Virus record (IMG/VR): IMGVR_UViG_3300050821_006235
Coordinates: 22,078 to 86,077 of that record
Length of the DNA stretch: 64,000 bases
Origin: a virus
Reading direction: 5' to 3' (one strand)
Part shown: one piece after another, positions 23,898 to 32,026 of the stretch
Position numbering within the stretch: position 1 is the first letter of the stretch
How the letters are laid out: every line of letters starts with the position of its first letter
Notes under the pieces: model-generated
The model's input: the letters and a program-made list of their open reading frames with translations, nothing else
The model's database searches: none
What the model was told of the DNA's origin: nothing
Made by a program: the position numbers and the translations under genes

Positions 23898-23965
23898 GTG
23901 TGAAGGATGGGCTCATGGGGCGATCCTATGGCGACAGTTGAAGACATCGGCCGAGTTGTTGAAGG

Positions 23966-24256
23966 TCAGGGCCGGTTAGTTGGGGTCGAGCCCGCTATCG
24001 TTGGAGTCGTCGCGGGCAGTAGCTCGCGGAAGTCGTAGACCCGGTAGCCCTCCGGACGGTGGGTCGACCGGGTCTTGCGCTGTTCAGGCGTAGGCTCATC
24101 TCGCGGCAGGGCGCGCAAGCGGGTCGTCCGGAGGTGCACCAAACGACGGCGAACCGAACCGGGACCGAACGAGACGGCAGGTACCAGTTGAATCCAGTAG
24201 GGGCCGAAGTAGGCGACCCTGACCGCGATTAGTCGCCGCCGAGCGCCTACCTGCAC
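23966..24256 (-). CDS. basic hypothetical protein
   Basis: 96 residues from GTG. Beta-like N-terminus (LIAVRVAYFGPYWIQLVPAV), then an Arg-rich part and YRVYDFRELLPATT. No overlap with neighbours and no strong ribosome site; moderate support only. Confidence 0.4.
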   Translation of the reverse strand: MQVGARRRLIAVRVAYFGPYWIQLVPAVSFGPGSVRRRLVHLRTTRLRALPRDEPTPEQRKTRSTHRPEGYRVYDFRELLPATTPTIAGSTPTNRP

Positions 24257-24285
24257 GGCTCACCGGCAGGGACGAGCCGTACGGG

Positions 24286-24753
24286 TCAACGATTCTCGCT
24301 CTTACGGCGGTACCCCTGCGGTCCGGTGATGACAGGCTTGCGGCGAATGCGCCGCTCCACCAGCACCGAGTTGCGGGCGTCGATCTCCCGTACCTCCTCC
24401 GCAGTCAGGGGATGCCAGTCCGGGCATTCCTCGCCGCCGATACGCCGGAAGTACTTCCCGCACGTCGTGCACTCCTGCTGGTGGAAACACGTCCAGCCCG
24501 GCTCCCACTCGCGTTCGCGGGGACTCCAGGACGGCCGCCAACCGCACGCCGGCGTCTTCCCGCCCACGGGAGGAACGACCAGTACCGGGAGGTGCGGGCC
24601 GTGGGCGGGCTTGCAGTACGCCTTGTCCTTACGGCCTGGTGACCGTTTCGACGGGTCCCGCTCCTCGGCAACGACCACAGCGGAGCGTTCGGCCGACCGG
24701 GACGGCTCCGTCCCCCAGTCGAACTTGCGGCGGGAATGCCTGCCTTGACGCAT
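24286..24753 (-). CDS. hypothetical protein with C-terminal Cys/His cluster
   Basis: 155 residues. Very basic start (MRQGRHSRRKFDWG). Central Pro/Trp-rich region and then TCFHQQECTTCGKYFRRIGG, giving C-x6-C-x2-C with His, a likely zinc-ribbon. Belongs to the tail end of the phage block past the lysis genes. Function unknown. Confidence 0.55.
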   Translation of the reverse strand: MRQGRHSRRKFDWGTEPSRSAERSAVVVAEERDPSKRSPGRKDKAYCKPAHGPHLPVLVVPPVGGKTPACGWRPSWSPREREWEPGWTCFHQQECTTCGKYFRRIGGEECPDWHPLTAEEVREIDARNSVLVERRIRRKPVITGPQGYRRKSENR

Positions 24754-24763
24754 AGGGGCGACG

Positions 24764-25054
24764 CTACCGCCCGCAGGTCGGGCAGACGTGCTCGTTCGCA
24801 GCCTCCGGCGGCACCGAGTGCACCCGGCAGGAGAACGACGGCTGCCGCTCCGGCTGCGTGGCCTGATTGCCGTCCACCATCCAGCGGTAGGTGCATGAGC
24901 AGCCCTGCGGAAGCGTCCACGGAACCCCAGTCGCGGCAGCGGTCACGCCCGTTACCGTCGCCCCAACCGTGACGACGTTCGGAACCGGAGCCACTCCCAC
25001 TCCCACCCCTGGCGAGGCAATCGGGTACCACGGGTAGTTGTCATTGATCGGCAT
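24764..25054 (-). CDS. Val/Gly-rich protein with C-terminal Cys pair
   Basis: 96 residues from ATG at 25054, preceded by GAAGGGGAG. The first half is a Gly/Val/Thr-rich beta-like stretch (VGVGVAPVPNVVTVGATVTG). Then come CSCTYRWMVDG and a terminal HVCPTCGR. Possibly a small surface or structural protein. No family recognised. Confidence 0.6.
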   Translation of the reverse strand: MPINDNYPWYPIASPGVGVGVAPVPNVVTVGATVTGVTAAATGVPWTLPQGCSCTYRWMVDGNQATQPERQPSFSCRVHSVPPEAANEHVCPTCGR

Positions 25055-25064
25055 GGGCTCCCCT

Positions 25065-25238
25065 TCAGTTCGCGCCGTACGCCTCGCATGCCAAGTCTGC
25101 CGCTTCACCGAGACGCTCGATCGCCTGCCGTTTGCGTTCACCCTCGGGCAGGACCGCCAGCCAGTGCAGGGCAAGCCCTCCCGCCCCATACCGCAATGCC
25201 CGCTGCCGGTCCGGCTCTCCGAGCGGGGACGCGAACAT
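25065..25238 (-). CDS. small helical protein, start uncertain
   Basis: 57 residues if started at the ATG at 25238. The reading frame stays open and protein-like upstream (PEGFPIAALDDVLTMFASPL) back to a TAG at 25305-25307, so a non-standard start may add about 20 residues; GGAAGG lies near 25273-25278. The C-terminus (HWLAVLPEGERKRQAIERLG, EAADLACEAYGAN) looks genuine. Sits between endolysin and 25054. Confidence 0.5.
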   Translation of the reverse strand: MFASPLGEPDRQRALRYGAGGLALHWLAVLPEGERKRQAIERLGEAADLACEAYGAN

Positions 25239-25405
25239 GGTCAGGACGTCGTCGAGCGCAGCGATCGGGAAGCCTTCCGGCGGGGGGTGGGCGGTACCCA
25301 GATTCTACCGGCGGGCTACGACAGGACGGGGCGGTCGGCACGTGAGCCGCTTACATTCGGCGGCACGGATTGCAAGTGGATCGCGATCGGGGTTACATCC
25401 GCAGG

Positions 25406-26308
25406 TCAGGACGCGTCGTAGCCGACCGTTGCCGCCCCGGTGTCCGCCCGTACCACCGACACACCATCCGTGGTCGCAGGGTCGGTGAAGTGCACGACCG
25501 CTTTCGTCGCGGCGGCGGTGTGCACCGAGACCGGACCCCAGCCCTTCGCGTCGTGGACCTGGACGTGCAGCGCGGCCGACGCGCCGGGCTCGGCGAGGAA
25601 CCCGATCGCGCCCTTGCACTGGCCCTTCGGCCACGAGATCGTGTCCTTGGCGTTTGCGCCGTCCTTGAGCTGTCCGTTCGGCATGTCGGTCTCCTGAGGA
25701 GTCGTCGGGGTTGGGGTCGGAGTGGGGGTCGGGGTGTGGCCGCCACCGAGGGCGAGCCACGCGGCCTTGTCGCCGTTGAACACGTCGACATCAACGCCGC
25801 CCGGTGAGCCGTACTGGTGCATCGCCCACGAAGTCCACGGGGCCGGCACGCGCGGGTGACCGGCAGGGCTGGACGGGTCGGCGATCCACAGCGGGTAGCC
25901 ACCGAGGCCCGCGCAGCGGCCTTCCTGGGCGAAGGACAGGAACGTGTAGACGACCGGCCTCACACCGGTCTTGGCCTGGACGTGCTTGCACCACGCCACC
26001 GCCCACGCCGCGTCATGCGACGGCGAGGATCCGGGCGTCTCGTGGTCAAGGACCAGCCAGTCGCCCGGCTTGAGCCCTGCGGCCGTCACGATGGACAGGA
26101 AGTGGTCGGCTTCGGCGACCGGGTCGTCGCCCGTGTGCGCGAAGTGGTACGCGCCGCGGAGCGTTCCCCGCTGGGCGAGGGTCTTCCACCGGGCCGCGAA
26201 CGGCGGATCGTTGTAGCCGAGACCCTCGGTCGCCTTCTCGATGCAGAAGTCACCGGCCGGGATGGAGCCCTGGTAGGCGCTGATGTCGGTGCCGCGAAGG
26301 AAGCTCAT
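25406..26308 (-). CDS. endolysin, GH25 muramidase
   Basis: 300 residues from ATG at 26308. The GH25 domain (about 5-195) shows GTDISAYQG with Asp8, LVLDHETPG with the catalytic Asp88-x-Glu90, and VVYTFLSF and PLWIADPS strands. A Thr-Pro linker (HTPTPTPTPTPTTP, about 213-226) leads to a C-terminal beta domain (about 240-300), presumably cell-wall binding. It cleaves the glycan of peptidoglycan at lysis. The gene follows a holin-like gene, forming a lysis cassette. Confidence 0.9.
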   Translation of the reverse strand: MSFLRGTDISAYQGSIPAGDFCIEKATEGLGYNDPPFAARWKTLAQRGTLRGAYHFAHTGDDPVAEADHFLSIVTAAGLKPGDWLVLDHETPGSSPSHDAAWAVAWCKHVQAKTGVRPVVYTFLSFAQEGRCAGLGGYPLWIADPSSPAGHPRVPAPWTSWAMHQYGSPGGVDVDVFNGDKAAWLALGGGHTPTPTPTPTPTTPQETDMPNGQLKDGANAKDTISWPKGQCKGAIGFLAEPGASAALHVQVHDAKGWGPVSVHTAAATKAVVHFTDPATTDGVSVVRADTGAATVGYDAS

Positions 26309-26309
26309 C

Positions 26310-26540
26310 TCACGCCCCCGCGGCCTTGGTGACGTCCGCGACGATCGGCGCGGCGTCGTCGGCGATCTGCTCAACAGCGGGCGCGTCCTTCACCGCGACG
26401 CCTTCCAGCTTGCGGGTGTGGTCGGCCAGGGCGCGGAAGATGCGGGCGGCATCTGCGGCGAGGGTGTGCCCTTCGTCGGCCAGCCACTGCTCGGCGCGTG
26501 CCAGTGGGGACAGGTGGGAGGTGGGGGCGGGGTCGGTCAT
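26310..26540 (-). CDS. small helical protein of the lysis cassette
   Basis: 76 residues, amphipathic and Ala-rich (LARAEQWLADEGHTLAADAA; IADDAAPIVADVTKAAGA), no membrane segment. One base before the endolysin start. It overlaps the upstream gene by 4 bases. Function unknown. Confidence 0.6.
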   Translation of the reverse strand: MTDPAPTSHLSPLARAEQWLADEGHTLAADAARIFRALADHTRKLEGVAVKDAPAVEQIADDAAPIVADVTKAAGA

Positions 26541-27082
26541 GACGTGGTCCTCTCGGGAGTTGGCGCGGCGACCGCGCCTGTGATGTGGGAGATGAGGTCG
26601 GCGAGTACCGCGTCCTGCGCCTGGAGAGCGGCGTCCTGGACGGCGAGGTGTGCTTGAAGCTCCACGGCCTCATGGAGGATCGCCTCAGCGTCGGCATACG
26701 TCGCCGCTGCGCGCTTGTCGGCCGCAGCGCCCTGGAGGTTCTGGCCGACAAGAATCGCCGGGAGCAGGACGAGCTGAATCCAGTTCGACGACGCCCAGTT
26801 CACGATCGTGGTCGGGTCGCCGGTGGCGAACGCCGCCTTAGCTGATGCCGACGCCAGCAGGTTGAAGAGGTAGAAGCAGTACATCGTCCCAACGACGCGG
26901 GTTATGAGCATCGCCACCCGCCCGTTGAACCGGGCTATGGCGTTGCCGTCCGGGTGCTGGTCGCCGATTTTGACCGGGCCGGCGTCGCTCCGTGCATGGG
27001 CGTGCGGGTGGCGGACGTAGGCGTACACCCTCTCGCCGAGACCCACCTGGCCGTCGTGGTCGAGGTCGCGGGCATCGTCCAC
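26537..27082 (-). CDS. holin-like membrane protein
   Basis: 181 residues from GTG at 27082. An N-terminal EF-hand-like or calcium-type loop (DLDHDGQVGLGERVYAYVRH) precedes two hydrophobic segments (MLITRVVGTMYCFYLFNLLA; SNWIQLVLLPAILVGQNL) and a long C-terminal coiled coil (about 120-175). Position just before the endolysin supports a holin or lysis-membrane role. Its GTG overlaps the stop of a relic gene end (27082-27171). Confidence 0.65.
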   Translation of the reverse strand: MDDARDLDHDGQVGLGERVYAYVRHPHAHARSDAGPVKIGDQHPDGNAIARFNGRVAMLITRVVGTMYCFYLFNLLASASAKAAFATGDPTTIVNWASSNWIQLVLLPAILVGQNLQGAAADKRAAATYADAEAILHEAVELQAHLAVQDAALQAQDAVLADLISHITGAVAAPTPERTTS

Positions 27083-27171
27083 TACGCACCGCCCGGCTGC
27101 TGAGGTGCGACCGGTCCGCGAACGAGATCCCAGCCCGCCCGGAAATACTTCTGAGCCACCCACGCTGGGTA
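27082..27171 (-). pseudogene. displaced old 3' end of the 27763-28248 gene
   Basis: Thirty codons ending in TAG, read in one frame, begin YPAWVAQKYFRAGWDLVRGP. The living gene at 27763-28248 ends with YPVWCAQKYFAAGWDLVKGP, identical at 16 of 20 positions. An HNH gene lies between the two. The TAG overlaps the GTG of the holin-like gene, as expected for the original junction. No start codon is left. Confidence 0.75.
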
Positions 27172-27190
27172 TATCCGATACAATTCAGTC

Positions 27191-27769
27191 ATGCCCCTCA
27201 CCCTCTGCGAGCGCTGCGGAAAGCGCCGATCTCAAGGCCGGTTGTGCTATCGATGCAATGCGGTGCCAGACCCCGAGAACAACCCGCCGAAACAGTTCGG
27301 CTGCACGGGCTCCTGCGAGCGTTGCGGAAAAGAGAAGTGGATCGTTCGCGGCATCTGCCAGCACTGCGCCCGAGCCATACGCAGGGGAAACGCGCGACGC
27401 GGGAGCGAAGAGCACAAGGCGCGCATGCAGGAGATGGGCGAGCGGCAGCGGGGCGAAGGCAACCCCTCGTGGAAGGGTGGCCGCCATGTCGACAAGCATG
27501 GTTACGTGTGGATCCGCGTGACACCCGATGATGAGATTGCCAAGGCCATGATCAGGAGCAGTACAAGGCACTACGTGCAAGAGCACCGCCTACTCATCGC
27601 TCACCTGATAGGGCGCCCGCTGGAGAGCATGGAAACGGTCCATCACATCAACGGCGAAAAATCAGACAACCGGATCGAGAATCTGAAACTCTTTGCGTCA
27701 CAGAGCGAGCATCACAGGCACCTTCACCTGGAGGCCTGCCCGAACTGCGGATATGCACTTCGTCAGTGA
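27191..27769 (+). CDS. homing-type HNH endonuclease
   Basis: 192 residues on the strand opposite to the phage genes. N-terminal zinc ribbons (CERCGKRRSQGRLCYRC; CERCGKEKWIVRGICQHC) are followed by GNPSWKGG, HGYVWIRV, VQEHRLLIAHLIGRP and the HNH core TVHHINGEKSDNRIENLKLF, all marks of phage homing HNH proteins. No strong ribosome site precedes the ATG. The stop overlaps the 3' end of the neighbouring gene, whose earlier 3' end lies on the far side. Confidence 0.85.
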   Translation: MPLTLCERCGKRRSQGRLCYRCNAVPDPENNPPKQFGCTGSCERCGKEKWIVRGICQHCARAIRRGNARRGSEEHKARMQEMGERQRGEGNPSWKGGRHVDKHGYVWIRVTPDDEIAKAMIRSSTRHYVQEHRLLIAHLIGRPLESMETVHHINGEKSDNRIENLKLFASQSEHHRHLHLEACPNCGYALRQ

Positions 27770-28248
27770 TCCGGCGGCCCCTTAACGAGGTCCCACCCGG
27801 CTGCGAAATATTTCTGCGCGCACCACACCGGATAGGTGATCGCGTGGACGCCGTAGTACCCGGATCTGTGATGCGTGTCGCAGAGCACCAACATGTTGCC
27901 TTCGGAGTCCAGCCAGTCCCGCAGGTGCGCGTCGTCGGCCGCGCCGAGCTCCGGGAAGTCCGCGAGGATCGCGGCGGGGTCCACTGCGTTGACCAGCGCC
28001 CACTCAACGTGCCAGTGGTGCGTTTCCATCTGTGTCGCGCCGTGCGGGTTGCTGACAGGGTCGGCGAGGGTGGACTTGCGGACACCGCAGATCCAGCACG
28101 GTTCGTCCAGCTCGCCGATCAGGTGCTCGTGGACGCGCCGATACTCCGCGGACGCCTTACGCGCCTGATGCTCCGGGTACATCACTGATTCGGTGAGGCG
28201 CCGGGTGACCTCGTGGGCGGGGACGGGCTTGCCGACCTGGTCGGTCAT
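27763..28248 (-). CDS. HNH-like phage protein with replaced C-terminus
   Basis: 161 residues. CWICGVRKSTL, METHHWHVEWALVN and VLCDTHHRSGYYGVHAITYP suggest an HNH/zinc nuclease fold (C-x2-C, HH and DTHH). The last 24 residues have a second, diverged version at 27082-27171. Starts by an ATGA overlap with the upstream gene. It may be a nuclease for packaging or a structural zinc protein; the family has no role known to me. Confidence 0.7.
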   Translation of the reverse strand: MTDQVGKPVPAHEVTRRLTESVMYPEHQARKASAEYRRVHEHLIGELDEPCWICGVRKSTLADPVSNPHGATQMETHHWHVEWALVNAVDPAAILADFPELGAADDAHLRDWLDSEGNMLVLCDTHHRSGYYGVHAITYPVWCAQKYFAAGWDLVKGPPDH

Positions 28249-28688
28249 CGGCGGGTGCCTCCGATCGTGGCGATGTGGGCGACCTGGACGGCGCCGCAGG
28301 GCAGCACACCAACGGGCAGGCGGACGGTGACGACCTGCGCCACCGGGCACCCGGCTGGGGGCGGGCTGGGGCTCGGGCGGGGATGCGGCGCCAGGGAAGG
28401 CGACGGGGCAGGCTGCGGATGTGTGATGCGGATGACCCGCTGCACCACCAGCGCACCCGGAGGGACACCACCAGACCGGGCGGGAGGGGCTGGGCTCGCA
28501 GACGCCGGCGCGGCCGTCGGCGACACGACCGGCTGAGCAGTGCGGCGCGATAGTGCACCCACCTGGTGGCGGAGGGAGTCACGTTCGTGGACGAGTCCGG
28601 CGATCGAAGAGGCGGCAAGGTACGCGCCTGCGACCGGGACCGCCGCTGCGGCGACGATCGCGACATCCCGCACCCACCTGGCCTTCAT
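28245..28688 (-). CDS. membrane-anchored Pro-rich protein
   Basis: 147 residues from ATG at 28688 (TGATG overlap). One membrane segment (VAIVAAAAVPVAGAYLAASS), then a coiled stretch (HERDSLRHQVGALSRR) and a long Pro/Ser/Ala region. This resembles a Rz-like spanin layout or a holin accessory, but no family match is evident. Confidence 0.6.
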   Translation of the reverse strand: MKARWVRDVAIVAAAAVPVAGAYLAASSIAGLVHERDSLRHQVGALSRRTAQPVVSPTAAPASASPAPPARSGGVPPGALVVQRVIRITHPQPAPSPSLAPHPRPSPSPPPAGCPVAQVVTVRLPVGVLPCGAVQVAHIATIGGTRR

Positions 28689-29041
28689 CAGTGGCCGCCC
28701 TTCAGCCATGCGCTGACAGCCGCGACAGCGAGCGCCGCCAGGAACGTCCCGATCGAGGTGAGGAGCGCCATCCGTGACGTCTGCCGCGCCGAATGCGCTT
28801 CGGTAGCGGCCCGTTCCCGGTCCGTCTCGCCCTGCTTCTCCAGGCGCGCGATCCGCTCAGACTGTGCGGTCTGCTCGGCGTGGTACACCTCGCGGAGCAC
28901 GTACTGCTGCATCTGCGCGATGAGTGTCTGGATCGCTGCGGAGTGCTGGGTTTGCATGTCCCGCAGGTCGGAGACCAGGTCTTTGTGGTTGCGTTCGATG
29001 AGTTGGTGCAACTCGCGGGGGCTTGGCTGCTCATCGCCCAC
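28688..29041 (-). CDS. coiled-coil protein with C-terminal membrane anchor, possible holin
   Basis: 117 residues from GTG after GGGAG. A long coiled coil (about 10-85: LHQLIERNHKDLVSDLRDMQ and following) ends in one hydrophobic segment (MALLTSIGTFLAALAVAAVS). Many actinophages carry such a protein between the tail genes and the lysis cassette, often called a holin. Confidence 0.65.
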   Translation of the reverse strand: MGDEQPSPRELHQLIERNHKDLVSDLRDMQTQHSAAIQTLIAQMQQYVLREVYHAEQTAQSERIARLEKQGETDRERAATEAHSARQTSRMALLTSIGTFLAALAVAAVSAWLKGGH

Positions 29042-29095
29042 GGCACTCCCTAGCTTGAGGTCCAGTGGGCGGTGAGGGTGCGGTGATCGGTCGGG

Positions 29096-32026
29096 TCAGA
29101 CCGGGGCGGGTGCCAAGGTGAGGGTGGTCTGCCACACGTCCGGGGCGACGCCGTGCTTGATGTCGAGCACCACGCACGGAATGGTGATCGCCGGGGCACC
29201 GATGGGCCGCCGTTTGAACGTGACCAAGTCACCAACTTCTACCCCGAGCACGAACGTGAAGGTGTTACCCGTTTGGTCTTTCGCCGGGTCCAGCAAGACG
29301 GTGCTGACACGCTTACGCGGATTGGCGTACTGGGCCAGGTAGTAGTTCATCACGTTGGCGGTGTCGGCATCATCGGCGAAACTGACTGTTTTACCCAGCG
29401 TGCGCAGACCGTACTTGGCTATGGAGCTCTGGTTACTGACAGCAATTGAAGTCGTGGCTACAATTACATTTTGGTTGTAGGGACTGGAAGTCACACGTCC
29501 GCCGTTGTCGACCTGAACCCGGTTGTACAGATATGTGGGATCAAAGTCAATTTGGAGGCTTCCAGAATCCCCGACATAGGGAATCTCGCCCAGGTCTGGG
29601 CGATCTCCCAGTATCGCTTTGACCGTCTGGTTAAGGGCGTTGCTTCTGGTGCGAAATTGCAGTTGTCCAGCGGCGTCTGCGAACAGCTTGCCAGCGTTGA
29701 AATCCGCGATCTGAACGATCTGCTCAGCGACGGTGCTCTGGGTCAGCTCGAAACCGGCGTTGACAGCACCGACCCCGTTGATGATTCTTGTGCCTTTCCA
29801 CCCGGCTATAGCCAGCTTGCGGTCGATCACAAGGTTCTGAGGTGCAGCAGCGCCGCTAGGGAGGGCCATTTGCCCAACTATCATCGAGGTGAAAATATCG
29901 TACAACTCACCGACAGTAAGCATCCGTGGCATGATGGCAATGTGTGCGTGGACAGCGTTCCATGTGTGGCCGCCTGTGCCATAGGAATCGACCGTGCCAC
30001 CAATGTCGATCCGGTCAAAGTTGGTGACCAGGTTACAGGTACCTGAGTGGACCAATGCACCATTGAGGTAGAGATTGTACGTCGTCTGGTTGAACGTCAC
30101 GGCCCAGGTACCAAAGGCGGGGGGCATGGTAAAGGTAGTGCCGCTGCTGAGCGTATCGGTAACAAGGGTTCCGGTGACCTTGTCCCATTTGTTGATAGCG
30201 GGGTAACCGATGCCTCCGTTGACAATCTGCACCTCAAGTGTTCTGCCATGAAACCCTGGCCCCGTGGCGTTGCTTATCGCGAACACCGTAGGTCTTACGG
30301 TCGCATTCCACAGGTTTCCACTTGCACCGCCAGGGTCGAGGAGGTTATAAACCCCGCATATCGTGACGCCATTAGTGATGGACGGGAAAGTCGTGTCGTT
30401 GGCGACGAGCGCGAATCCGTGGTTCGTGTAGTCAGCTGCGGTCAGCCCGGTCTGGCTCCAGCCGGAACCTGGGTCCCCCAGAATGCTGGACGTACTGCCG
30501 AATGATGTAAAACCCTGAGTGGAGGCTCCGAATGTAGCACTCCCACTCCCGGCACCAGCTGCCGACATCTGTTGAGTGAGTACCTGTGTCCCGATTCCAG
30601 AGGAATTCTGGGCGACACTGTTCCCCGACGCGTCACTCAGTGTCCAGTACGAATGTGGGGCAGAACGGAGAATGACACCCTGAAGAGGTGTGTAGTCCTT
30701 AGACGTCAGGGTGGCGATCACGTCGATGCCGATGGCCGTGGAGTCACCCCAGTGAGGGTCGGTCCACACCTGCGGCCACCGTTCGATCCACCCGACACAG
30801 ACGGGATACTGCTTGCCCATCCACGTCGCGACGATCCGGAACGGCAAGTAGATGTCGATAGCGATACCGGCGTACTTGTCACCAGTAGCGGTAGACACCA
30901 GCGCATTACCGTTACCGTCTGCCCGGGTAAACGTCACGGTGCTCGTCCCGCCGACCGTGCTGATACCGGTCACCTGGAACACCGTGAATTCCTTCAGCGC
31001 ACCACCCGAGGTGGTCAGCTGGAAGTAGTCAGTGACAGTCATCGTCGCTGAGTCGGTGCTGGAGCACACGAACGTGCTGGTCGTGCCGTTCGCCGTAGCC
31101 GTACCGGCTCCGGCCGCGCGCGGCGACAGCGCCCCGTCGTCGTTTCGCAATCTCAGATCAGTCGGCGAGGACTGGACCGAGCCCAACTCGAACTGGATGC
31201 CGCGCTCGTGACCGAACTCAGTCAACCGGTTCGGGATCGACGTCCAGGTGATCATCGGCGGAGGCGTAGACAAGTTGTACCCGAGACCGAGCTGGAAATC
31301 GACCACAGGCCAGCTGGGGTTGGTCTGCGTCGGACCCACTCCGGTGACCCGGATAGAAACCGCGACACCCGCCCAGTTGGCAGCGGCTCCGAGGGTATAC
31401 GAGACAGTCTGAGCGGTAGCTGACTCCATCCATATGGCACTTGTGGTTATTTGAGGTGTGAATCCGTAGATCCCGTTGGCGAACGTCCAGCCCCCACTCG
31501 CAGTAACCGTCGCGTTGGCGACGTCCGTGGTCACCGCCGCCACCATCAGGCAATCCGCGCCACCTGCGGGTGTAGGCAGCGTCATCGAGAAACTCGTAGT
31601 GTTGTTAGCAGTAGCCACTGCCACGGCATCCACCGTGAGGTAACCGTTGGTCATACCGGCGATCTCAAAGATGCTCATGTAGACGGTGGCGGTGTCCGTC
31701 GAGAGAAATTGTTGGATGGCGCCGTACAGGCTCACATTGGGCCACCCGGTGTACACAATCTTCGGGCACGCCCATATCTGCGTGTGCAGAAAGGAGTTCG
31801 GGTGCTTCACGCTCGCCTGTGTCGTGGCGCTGTACAACAGCGTCCACATGTTTCGCGACCAGTCACCTACCGTCGCTGTCGGTGCGTCCGCGTTTATCGC
31901 ATGCCAGTGCAGTGAGACGATCACCCAGTTGCCGGTGGCCGGGGTGATGTTGATCTCGCAATCTACCGGAGCAGCATATCCATTGGCGGAATAGCCGTTC
32001 CAGGCGTGAGGCATCGAAAGCGCCAT
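29096..32026 (-). CDS. minor tail protein with LamG-like domain
   Basis: 976 residues. The N-terminal 230 residues are beta-rich (MPHAWNGYSANGYAAPVDCE). The centre (about 240-400) looks like a tail-tip scaffold. About 450-700 has a concanavalin/LamG pattern (TWAVTFNQTTYNLYLNGALV; TWNAVHAHIAIMPRMLTVGE). The C-terminus ends in a short baseplate-type domain (FVLGVEVGDLVTFKRRPIGA). Follows the tape measure directly (TGATG). Likely part of the tail tip contacting the host surface. It is visibly less GC-rich than its neighbours. Confidence 0.75.
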   Translation of the reverse strand: MALSMPHAWNGYSANGYAAPVDCEINITPATGNWVIVSLHWHAINADAPTATVGDWSRNMWTLLYSATTQASVKHPNSFLHTQIWACPKIVYTGWPNVSLYGAIQQFLSTDTATVYMSIFEIAGMTNGYLTVDAVAVATANNTTSFSMTLPTPAGGADCLMVAAVTTDVANATVTASGGWTFANGIYGFTPQITTSAIWMESATAQTVSYTLGAAANWAGVAVSIRVTGVGPTQTNPSWPVVDFQLGLGYNLSTPPPMITWTSIPNRLTEFGHERGIQFELGSVQSSPTDLRLRNDDGALSPRAAGAGTATANGTTSTFVCSSTDSATMTVTDYFQLTTSGGALKEFTVFQVTGISTVGGTSTVTFTRADGNGNALVSTATGDKYAGIAIDIYLPFRIVATWMGKQYPVCVGWIERWPQVWTDPHWGDSTAIGIDVIATLTSKDYTPLQGVILRSAPHSYWTLSDASGNSVAQNSSGIGTQVLTQQMSAAGAGSGSATFGASTQGFTSFGSTSSILGDPGSGWSQTGLTAADYTNHGFALVANDTTFPSITNGVTICGVYNLLDPGGASGNLWNATVRPTVFAISNATGPGFHGRTLEVQIVNGGIGYPAINKWDKVTGTLVTDTLSSGTTFTMPPAFGTWAVTFNQTTYNLYLNGALVHSGTCNLVTNFDRIDIGGTVDSYGTGGHTWNAVHAHIAIMPRMLTVGELYDIFTSMIVGQMALPSGAAAPQNLVIDRKLAIAGWKGTRIINGVGAVNAGFELTQSTVAEQIVQIADFNAGKLFADAAGQLQFRTRSNALNQTVKAILGDRPDLGEIPYVGDSGSLQIDFDPTYLYNRVQVDNGGRVTSSPYNQNVIVATTSIAVSNQSSIAKYGLRTLGKTVSFADDADTANVMNYYLAQYANPRKRVSTVLLDPAKDQTGNTFTFVLGVEVGDLVTFKRRPIGAPAITIPCVVLDIKHGVAPDVWQTTLTLAPAPV

